A stretch of DNA of 5,130 nt from JBFFXF01 sp041569895 (GTDB taxonomy: Bacteria; Planctomycetota; UBA8108; JACQVS01): NCBI GenBank assembly GCA_041569895.1, contig JBFFXF010000396.1, forward strand, positions 1 to 5,130. Reading direction: 5' to 3'. The translations under genes were made by a program, and so were the position numbers. The notes beneath the pieces were generated by a model. It had not been told where the DNA came from. It was given only the letters and a program-made list of their open reading frames with translations, and ran no database searches. Of this stretch, positions 1 to 5,130 are shown piece after piece; position 1 is the stretch's first letter, and every line of letters begins with the position of its first letter.

Positions 1-1868
1 CCGGGCTTCCTCCGACGCGGGAGGAGGTGCGGGAGTTCCTGGCGGACGACAGCCCGGACGCGTACGAGGCGCTCGTCGATCGCCTGCTCGTGCGGCCGCA
101 GTACGGCGAGCACATGGCGCGCTACTGGCTCGACCTCGTGCGCTTCGCCGACACCAACGGCATGCACAAGGACTTCTACCGCAACTTCGTCGCGTATCGC
201 GACTGGGTGATCCGCGCGTTCAACGAGAACCTCGGCTACGACGACTTCGTCCGCTACCAGCTCGCCGGCGACCTCTTCCCCGAGGCGAGCAACGACCAGC
301 TCGTCGCCTCGGGCTTCAACCGCCTGCACCTGATCATCGACCGCGGCACCGCGCTGCCCGAGGAGAGCTTCTTCAAGAACGTGGTCGACCGCGTCACGGC
401 GGTCGGGACCGCGTTCATGGGGATGACGGTGCATTGCGCCTCGTGCCACGACCACAAGTACGACCCGCTGACGCAGCGGGACTTCTACTCGCTCTTCGCC
501 TTCTTCAACAACATCGACGCGGAGCCGGAGACCAACGGGGCCCCGCGGAACGGGCTGCAGCCGCCCTTCGTCGTGCTGGCGACGCCCGAGCAGGAGCGGG
601 AGCTGCGCGACATCGGCGAGCAACTGGCCGCGCTCGGGCCGGAGCTCGAGCGCGCCGAGAAGACCGCGGCCGAGGCGACGGATCCGCAGGCGAAGCAGCG
701 GCTCGCGGAGGCCGCGCAGGAGCTGGCCGCCAGGAAGAAGGACCTCGAGCGGCGGCGCGAGGAGCTCGACCGATCGCTGCAGCGGGCGATGGTGATGAAG
801 GAACGCGCCGAGGTGCGCCCGACGTTCCTCATGAAGCGCGGGCAGTACGACGACCCCGGCGAGCCGGTGACTCGCGACACGCCGGCGTTCCTGCCGCCGA
901 TGAAGAAAAGCGCCGAGAGCACCGAGATCGCCTCGCGCCTCGACCTGGCGGAGTGGTTCGTCGACCGCCGGAACCCGCTGACGGCGAGAGTGGCGGTCAA
1001 TCGATTCTGGCAGCAACTCTTGGGCGTCGGCCTGGTGAAGACCTCGGAGGATCTGGGAACCCAGGGCGAGGTCCCCAGCCATCCCGAGCTGCTCGACTAC
1101 CTCACGGTGTCGTTCATCGAATCCGGCTGGGACGTCAAGGCGCTGATGAAGCAGATCGTCATGTCGAGGACCTACCGCCAGTCGTCGGCGGCCACGCCGG
1201 AGCAGTTCAAGCGTGACCCGGCGAATCGGATGCTGGCGCGCGGATCGCGCTTCCGGCTCGACGCCGAGGTGATCCGCGACCAGATCCTCGCCACAAGCGG
1301 GTTGCTCTCGACCACGATGTACGGACCGAGCGTCAAGCCGCCGCAGCCGGCGGGGCTTTGGAGAGCGGTCACCATGATCGGCGAGCGGTTCAAGGCCGAC
1401 ACTGGCGAGGCGATCTACCGCCGCAGCGTCTACACGTACTGGAAACGCGGCATGCCGCCGCCGCAGATGACCATCCTGAACGCGCCGATCCGCGACGCCT
1501 GCGTCGCGCGACGCGAGCGCACCAACACGCCGTCGCAGGCGCTGCTCCTCCTGAACGAGAGCGAGTACCTGAAGGCGGCCCGGAGCCTGGCGCAGCGCGT
1601 GCTCGAGCAGAAGGACCTCGACGCGGCCGGGCGGCTGGAGATGGCCTTCGAGACCGTCACCGCGAAGCTGCCGGACGCGACGGAGCGGAAGATCCTCTCG
1701 AGGCTGATCGAGGACCTCGAGCGGCAGTATCGCGAGAGGCCGGAACTCGCGGACGCCATCTGCAGCGGCTGTGACCTCGATGGCGCCGGAGAGAAGGCGC
1801 GGCTCGCCGCATGGACGGTGCTGGTCAACACGCTCTACAACCTCGACGTCACGAAGACGCGGGAATAG
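1..1868 (+). CDS. DUF1549-DUF1553 (planctomycete cytochrome C-type) protein, 5'-partial
   Basis: The first whole codon is at position 3. The frame is open to the left edge, and family-type sequence (GLPPTREEV) precedes the GTG at 27, so that GTG is not the start. About 621 residues are present. The DUF1549 part has RYWLDLVRFADTNG, YRDWVIRAFNEN, QLAGDLFP and a haem-type CASCH at 435-449 followed by DHKYDP. A charged Glu/Arg/Ala-rich segment (about 579-800) is probably a coiled coil. The DUF1553 part follows, with NPLTARVAVNRFWQQLLG, SHPELLDYL, SRTYRQSS, RFRLDAEVIRDQ, YWKRGMPPP and RRERTNTPSQALLLLN. It ends in the usual way, just after LYNLDVTKTRE. Full-length members often carry an N-terminal cytochrome c-like domain (PSD1) and a signal peptide; that part would lie upstream. 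The family is typical of Planctomycetota and relatives and its reaction is unknown. DUF1501 genes are its usual neighbours, as here. An extracytoplasmic redox or polymer-related role is only inference. Confidence 0.93.
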   Translation, partial: GLPPTREEVREFLADDSPDAYEALVDRLLVRPQYGEHMARYWLDLVRFADTNGMHKDFYRNFVAYRDWVIRAFNENLGYDDFVRYQLAGDLFPEASNDQLVASGFNRLHLIIDRGTALPEESFFKNVVDRVTAVGTAFMGMTVHCASCHDHKYDPLTQRDFYSLFAFFNNIDAEPETNGAPRNGLQPPFVVLATPEQERELRDIGEQLAALGPELERAEKTAAEATDPQAKQRLAEAAQELAARKKDLERRREELDRSLQRAMVMKERAEVRPTFLMKRGQYDDPGEPVTRDTPAFLPPMKKSAESTEIASRLDLAEWFVDRRNPLTARVAVNRFWQQLLGVGLVKTSEDLGTQGEVPSHPELLDYLTVSFIESGWDVKALMKQIVMSRTYRQSSAATPEQFKRDPANRMLARGSRFRLDAEVIRDQILATSGLLSTTMYGPSVKPPQPAGLWRAVTMIGERFKADTGEAIYRRSVYTYWKRGMPPPQMTILNAPIRDACVARRERTNTPSQALLLLNESEYLKAARSLAQRVLEQKDLDAAGRLEMAFETVTAKLPDATERKILSRLIEDLERQYRERPELADAICSGCDLDGAGEKARLAAWTVLVNTLYNLDVTKTRE

Positions 1869-1873
1869 GACGC

Positions 1874-3313
1874 ATGATACACGATGTTTTCGAAGCCGAG
1901 CGCCTGCAGTCGCGCCGGTCGTTCTTGTTGAACTCGGGCATGGGGCTGGGCGCGGCGGCGTTCGCGTCGCTGGTGCCGGGAGGCAGCGCGGCGGCGGCTC
2001 CGGGGCTGCACCACCCGGCAAGGGCGAAGCGCGTCATCTTCCTCTTCATGGCGGGCGCGCCGAGCCAGGTCGACCTCTTCGACTACAAGCCGGGCCTCGA
2101 CAAGCTCTTCAAGACCGAGCTGCCGAAGTCGGTGAGCAAGGGGCAGCGCGTCACGACGATGACCCGTGGCAAGCAGCAGCTGGTCGCGCCGACGATGTTC
2201 AAGTTCGCGCAGCAGGGCACCAGCGGCGTCTGGATGAGCGAGCTGCTCCCCCACCTGTCATCCGCCGCGGACGACCTCTGCCTGATCCACTCGTTCAACA
2301 CCAACGCCATCAACCACGATCCGGGGAAGACCTCCTTCTGCACCGGATCGGAGATCCCCGGCAAGCCCAGCATGGGCGCGTGGCTGAGCTACGGTCTCGG
2401 CACGCTGAACAACGACCTGCCGGACTGTGTCGTCATTCCCTCGGCGTTCTGGAGCGGCAAGGTGAACGTGCAGGCGCTCTACGCGCGGCTCTGGGGCAGC
2501 GGGTTTCTCCCCTCGAGACACCAGGGCACGTCGTTCCAGACGACGGGCGACCCGGTGCTCTTCCTCTCCAACCCGAAGGGCGTCGACCGGGGCGTGCGGC
2601 GGCGGATGCTGGATTCGCTCGCCGAGCTCAACAGGAAGCACCACGCCGAGATCGGCGACCCGGAGATCGAGACGACGATCTCGCAGCAGGAGCTCGCGTT
2701 CCGCATGCAGGCGTCCGTCCCGGAGCTGACCGATCTCTCCGGGGAGCCAAACGACCTGCTCGAGACGTACGGACCGGAGGTCCACAAGCAGGGCTCCTAC
2801 GCCAGGAACTGCGTGCTCGCGCGCAGGATGGCGGAGCGGGGCGTGCGCTTCGTGCAGCTCTTCCACCGCGGCTGGGACCACCATTCGCGTCTGCCCGAGA
2901 ACATGCGGGGCCAGTGCCGAGACGTCGACCAGCCGACCGCCGCGTTGCTCGCCGATCTCAAGGCGCGCGGGCTGCTCGACGACACGCTGGTGGTCTTCGC
3001 CGGCGAGTTCGGACGCACGGTGTTCGGCCAGGGCAACATCACGCGGGACAACTACGGGCGTGACCACCATCCGCGCTGCTTCTCCGGCTGGCTCGCCGGC
3101 GGCGGCATTCGTGGCGGCATGCACTACGGCAAGACCGACGACTTCAGCTACAACATCGCCGAGGATCCCGTCCGCGTGCGAGACCTGCACGCCACCATGC
3201 TCCACCTGCTCGGCATCGACCACCGCCGCCTGACCTTCCCGTTCCAGGGCCTCGACCAGAGACTGACCGGAGTCGAGGAGGAAGCCCGCGTGGTGACGGA
3301 GATCATCGGCTGA
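1874..3313 (+). CDS. DUF1501 protein with Tat signal
   Basis: This 479-residue protein is close to the usual family length. I chose the ATG at 1874 because it lies five bases after the upstream stop and puts the signal at the N-terminus. The frame also opens at 1811, but that would add 21 unrelated residues overlapping gene 1. A weak AGGA (1867-1870) lies three bases before the ATG and GGGA (1861-1864) nine before. The N-terminus has a twin-arginine signal, SRRSFL (residues 13-18), then a Gly/Ala-rich hydrophobic stretch to about 42, so folded export by Tat is likely. Family motifs follow in order: RVIFLFMAGAPSQVDLFDYKP (53-73), NHDPGKTSFCTG, PSMGAWLSYGLG, FARNC-like YARNCVLARRMAERGVRFVQL, GWDHH (333-337), EFGRT (378-382), GRDHHP (395-400) and DLHATMLHLLGIDH (437 on). 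DUF1501 is related to the alkaline phosphatase/sulfatase fold, and the Asp/His motifs fit metal binding. The substrate is unknown. It probably works with the gene 1 product. Confidence 0.95.
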   Translation: MIHDVFEAERLQSRRSFLLNSGMGLGAAAFASLVPGGSAAAAPGLHHPARAKRVIFLFMAGAPSQVDLFDYKPGLDKLFKTELPKSVSKGQRVTTMTRGKQQLVAPTMFKFAQQGTSGVWMSELLPHLSSAADDLCLIHSFNTNAINHDPGKTSFCTGSEIPGKPSMGAWLSYGLGTLNNDLPDCVVIPSAFWSGKVNVQALYARLWGSGFLPSRHQGTSFQTTGDPVLFLSNPKGVDRGVRRRMLDSLAELNRKHHAEIGDPEIETTISQQELAFRMQASVPELTDLSGEPNDLLETYGPEVHKQGSYARNCVLARRMAERGVRFVQLFHRGWDHHSRLPENMRGQCRDVDQPTAALLADLKARGLLDDTLVVFAGEFGRTVFGQGNITRDNYGRDHHPRCFSGWLAGGGIRGGMHYGKTDDFSYNIAEDPVRVRDLHATMLHLLGIDHRRLTFPFQGLDQRLTGVEEEARVVTEIIG

Positions 3314-3615
3314 TGGCGACCATAACTCTGAGAAACCTCCCCCCGGAGCTCCTGAAACGGCTCCGACGCAAGGCGGACAAGGAGGGCGAGAGTCTGAGCA
3401 AGACGATCCTCCGAATCCTCGAAGAAAGCCTCGGTATCCGCAGGACTCGGGAGCCCGAACTTCACCACGAGCTGGATGCGCTCTTCGGCAGCTGGACAAA
3501 GAAGGAGGCGCAAACTTTCGACAGGGCTCTCGCCGAGCAGCGCGAGATCGATACGGAGCGGTGCAGCATGCGTCAAAAGAAGTGGCAGGAGCTTACACGC
3601 GACACCCTGACGTGA
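3313..3615 (+). CDS. FitA/VapB-type ribbon-helix-helix protein, apparently without a toxin
   Basis: This 100-residue protein begins TITLRNLPPELLKRLRRKA. That is the beta strand (about 3-7) and first helix (10-24) of a ribbon-helix-helix fold; the second helix is about 27-40 (SLSKTILRILEESL). Such proteins dimerise and bind operator DNA through the strand. In FitA/VapB antitoxins the C-terminal tail binds a PIN-domain toxin. The tail here has ELDALFGSW (53-61), EAQTFDRALAEQREID (65-80), resembling antitoxin tails that normally end soon after an ID-x-E-x-W motif. Here Cys84 takes the Trp place and 16 more residues follow. The ATG shares its A with the TGA of the DUF1501 gene (TGATG), and GGAG at 3298-3301 sits 11 bases upstream, so coupled translation is likely. 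No PIN toxin follows. GC of about 60% in sampled lines is below its neighbours (67-75%), which could mean transfer. Family call is firm; target and partner are unknown. Confidence 0.82.
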   Translation: MATITLRNLPPELLKRLRRKADKEGESLSKTILRILEESLGIRRTREPELHHELDALFGSWTKKEAQTFDRALAEQREIDTERCSMRQKKWQELTRDTLT

Positions 3616-3647
3616 GTGGGTGCGGGCCGGGCTTGCGGGACCGACGG

Positions 3648-3676
3648 GTGACGATGTCCGGACGCCGGGCTACGAT
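3648..3676 (+). promoter_or_regulatory. Candidate sigma-70-type promoter for the lipoprotein gene
   Basis: GTGACG (3648-3653, four of six against TTGACA) and TACGAT (3671-3676, which fits the TAnnnT core of a -10 box) are exactly 17 bases apart. Transcription would start near 3683, giving a leader of about 38 bases before the GTG at 3721. It lies in the only intergenic gap of the window. The boxes are weak matches, so this is a proposal from position and spacing. Confidence 0.4.
3656..3663. promoter_or_regulatory. Perfect 8-base palindrome in the promoter spacer
   Basis: GTCCGGAC is self-complementary and lies between the candidate -35 and -10 boxes, where a dimeric repressor could act. Short GC palindromes arise often by chance in this base composition, so an operator role is only a suggestion. 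Confidence 0.2.
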
Positions 3677-3707
3677 GACGAGCGAGGAGCTACCCTGCAA
3701 GCCCAGC

Positions 3708-3714
3708 GGGAGGG
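3708..3714 (+). promoter_or_regulatory. Ribosome binding site that supports the GTG start at 3721
   Basis: GGGAGGG ends six bases before the GTG at 3721, a good Shine-Dalgarno match and spacing. It settles the choice of a GTG start, because the next residues form a clear lipoprotein signal peptide that would be lost with any later start. Confidence 0.7.
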
Positions 3715-3720
3715 TTCGCC

Positions 3721-5130
3721 GTGCTGACCACCCACCGATCGCTTTTCGCGCTCGCGCTCTGCCTCGGTTCCTGCCTTGCCGCCGCACTGGGGTCGTGTTC
3801 GTCGTCCGGCGATGACGCGCGGACTTCCTCGCGTGTTCCCGAGCCAATTGCCGCCGATGATGCGGAGCCGGAGCCGCCACCGCTCCCTCCACTCGTGCCG
3901 CGACTCGAGGAGTGCGGCCTGACGTTCGGCGACCGGACGCTCGAGCCATCGAGGGTGCTGCGAACGTGGACGCCGACCTTCTTCGCCGGTGAGCTCGCGC
4001 TGTCGATCGACGGCGACACGGTACGCGCAACCGACGTGCGCAGCGGGGCGGAACGCTGGTCGGCCAAGAGTCCGCTCCGGCGGCCATTCGTCTGGCGAGC
4101 GAGCGACGACGACGCGATCTATCTCGCCGTCGCGCCGGGTGACGATGGCCCGTCCGGTTTCGAGAAGCCGCCACGCGTCTACCGCCTGGCGACCAAGGAC
4201 GGCAGATGGCTCGAGTCGCTCGTGCCGCCCGCCACGGATCGCGGAGCGGACTCCGCCGAGGTCATCGCGGCCGTCCTGCCGAGCACCGCCCGCGTCATCG
4301 TCCTGAGCTCGGAGACGGTGGCCGGGGAGTGGCCTCCATCTCGCCGGCAGACAGCCTACCGCGTCACGGCGTTCCCACGGGACGGCGGCGCGCCGCTCTG
4401 GTCGCATCGCCTCGAGGCCGCCGGAACGCGAGAGTACAGCGGCGGCTACCTGCGCGCGAGTACCCGACCCGACTACGCGACAGACAGCATCCGCTCGCTC
4501 AACTTCCTCGGCGACAGCGTCCTCGTGTGCGCGGGGCCACTCGAGGATCTGGCGACCTTCGATCTCGAGACGGGCGAGCCCGGCTGGAGCATTGCGCGCA
4601 TCTGGGAGTATCGACGCGGCTTCATCGGGCCGAGCGTCTGGTCGTACACGCTGAACCGAGGGGGCCGCGACACGATCCTCGATGTCGACGCCGAACGGCC
4701 GGCCGAGAAAGGGGTTGGTGACGACAACGGCGAAACGAGCGCGATCACCGCCGGCCCCATCGTCCTCGAGGAGGACGATGATGAGGACGATTATGGCGAG
4801 CCACGCACGTTCGTCGCCGTGGCGCGCAGCTCGCGCGCGCCCTGGGCCGGATACCTCGCCGACTGCGTCGTCTACGAGATCAACTCGTACGGACAGGCGA
4901 CGTCGACCGTGACGTTGCCGCGGCTCGTAAACGGCTGGCAGGTGCACGTCGACGACCGCGGCGTCGTCTTCGGCTGCCCGCGCGATTCGATCGTTCGCCT
5001 CGCCGCCCGGACGTACGAGCCGTGGGGCGGTATGCTCGGACGCGATGACAGGCTGTGTCGAGTCGAGTGGTACCGCGACCTGACGCCGCAAGAGCCGCGG
5101 GCCTGGCTCAGCGCCGACCCGGCGACCAGC
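3721..5130 (+). CDS. PQQ-type beta-propeller lipoprotein, 3'-partial
   Basis: From the GTG at 3721 the frame stays open for 470 codons to the window edge, so the C-terminus is missing. Residues 1-26 form a lipoprotein signal: HR near the start, a hydrophobic core (about 8-23), then the lipobox LGSC with Cys26 as the likely lipidated residue. A second LGSC ends at Cys18 but lies inside the core. Ser rather than Asp at +2 suggests the outer membrane if Gram-negative sorting rules apply. Residues 27-62 are a Pro/Asp/Glu-rich linker. Beta-propeller-like repeats follow, each with a (D/G)-x-x-(S/T/G)-G-x-x-x-W type turn: DVRSGAERW (105-113), DGGAPLW (221-227), DLETGEPGW (281-289). An acidic run EEDDDEDD (350-357) probably lies in a surface loop. 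Such propellers can be enzymes binding PQQ or, more often in lipoproteins, binding scaffolds as in BamB; no catalytic residues are recognisable. Codon usage is strongly GC-ending in this frame. Its own promoter and ribosome binding site suggest separate transcription. Confidence 0.82.
   Translation, partial: MLTTHRSLFALALCLGSCLAAALGSCSSSGDDARTSSRVPEPIAADDAEPEPPPLPPLVPRLEECGLTFGDRTLEPSRVLRTWTPTFFAGELALSIDGDTVRATDVRSGAERWSAKSPLRRPFVWRASDDDAIYLAVAPGDDGPSGFEKPPRVYRLATKDGRWLESLVPPATDRGADSAEVIAAVLPSTARVIVLSSETVAGEWPPSRRQTAYRVTAFPRDGGAPLWSHRLEAAGTREYSGGYLRASTRPDYATDSIRSLNFLGDSVLVCAGPLEDLATFDLETGEPGWSIARIWEYRRGFIGPSVWSYTLNRGGRDTILDVDAERPAEKGVGDDNGETSAITAGPIVLEEDDDEDDYGEPRTFVAVARSSRAPWAGYLADCVVYEINSYGQATSTVTLPRLVNGWQVHVDDRGVVFGCPRDSIVRLAARTYEPWGGMLGRDDRLCRVEWYRDLTPQEPRAWLSADPATS
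4758..4791. repeat. Hairpin and direct repeat inside the lipoprotein gene
   Basis: CATCGTCCTC (4758-4767) and GAGGACGATG (4771-4780) form a perfect 10-base inverted repeat around the three-base loop GAG. GAGGACGAT recurs at 4783-4791, so the left arm could pair with either copy. The right arm and the second copy encode the acidic run at residues 351-357. There is no T run, so it is not a standard intrinsic terminator. Confidence 0.6.

Larger units (their letters stand above)
3629..3704. repeat. Inverted repeat enclosing the promoter of the lipoprotein gene
   Basis: The arms are GGGCTTGCGGG (3629-3639) and CCCTGCAAGCCC (3693-3704). Eight base pairs match perfectly, then three more after a one-base bulge, with about 53 bases between. 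The right arm ends three bases before the ribosome binding site. In a transcript reading through from the upstream operon the arms could pair; a transcript starting at the proposed promoter would lack the left arm. Chance similarity in GC-rich DNA is possible. Confidence 0.4.

Noticed and set aside
27..29. GTG at 27 as the start of gene 1
   Set aside because: Conserved family sequence continues in frame before it to the left edge, and the N-terminal part of the family is missing, so the gene starts outside the window.
434..1216. 260-codon open frame on the + strand inside gene 1
   Set aside because: It is an Arg/Ala-rich alternate-frame reading of the DUF1549-DUF1553 gene.
1771..3063. 430-codon open frame on the + strand overlapping DUF1501
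   Set aside because: Its translation is Arg/Ala/Gly-rich low-complexity sequence, a frame-shifted reading of the DUF1501 gene.
2258..3499. 413-codon open frame on the - strand
   Set aside because: It lies opposite the well-conserved DUF1501 gene and the RHH gene. Its composition is typical of antisense high-GC frames and no family is recognisable.
3603..3622. Possible terminator hairpin (CACCC and GGGTG) at the end of the RHH gene
   Set aside because: The stem is only five pairs with a ten-base loop, overlaps the stop codon, and has no T run.
3561..3815. Possible 84-codon toxin gene after the antitoxin-like gene (GTG at 3561)
   Set aside because: It has none of the acidic motifs of a PIN domain (such as the early LLDTN/S), is Arg-rich, and runs out of frame into the lipoprotein gene.
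3670..5091. 473-codon open frame on the - strand
   Set aside because: It is the antisense shadow of the lipoprotein gene. Its translation is Arg-rich with no recognisable motif, while the + frame has a ribosome binding site, signal peptide, lipobox and propeller repeats.

Overview
This is a GC-rich window (roughly 65-70% GC in the stretches I counted by hand). It most resembles the genome of a Planctomycetota bacterium or a similar one (Verrucomicrobiota, Acidobacteriota). The best clue is the adjacent DUF1549/DUF1553 and DUF1501 gene pair, which is expanded in those phyla. Phylum is an inference; no RNA gene or housekeeping marker is present.

Layout, all on the + strand: (1) positions 1-1868, the 3' part of a large DUF1549-DUF1553 protein with a CxxCH haem-type motif, open at the left edge. 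(2) 1874-3313, a DUF1501 protein with a twin-arginine signal, five bases after gene 1. (3) 3313-3615, a 100-residue ribbon-helix-helix protein of the FitA/VapB antitoxin type. Its ATG shares one base with the stop codon of gene 2, and no toxin gene follows. (4) 3616-3720, the only intergenic gap, with a plausible promoter, a palindrome in its spacer, an inverted repeat enclosing it, and a ribosome binding site. (5) 3721-5130, a GTG-started lipoprotein with PQQ-type beta-propeller repeats, open at the right edge.

Genes 1-3 look like one transcription unit: a secreted or periplasmic pair of unknown biochemistry, followed by a translationally coupled small DNA-binding-type protein. The lipoprotein probably has its own promoter. 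The long antisense and alternate-frame reading frames are shadows of high-GC coding sequence.

The most unusual points are the orphan antitoxin-like gene fused by overlap to a DUF1501 gene, its altered C-terminus, and the inverted repeat around the lipoprotein promoter. I see no CRISPR array, insertion sequence, tRNA or rRNA, and nothing that clearly amounts to a new defence or mobile system.
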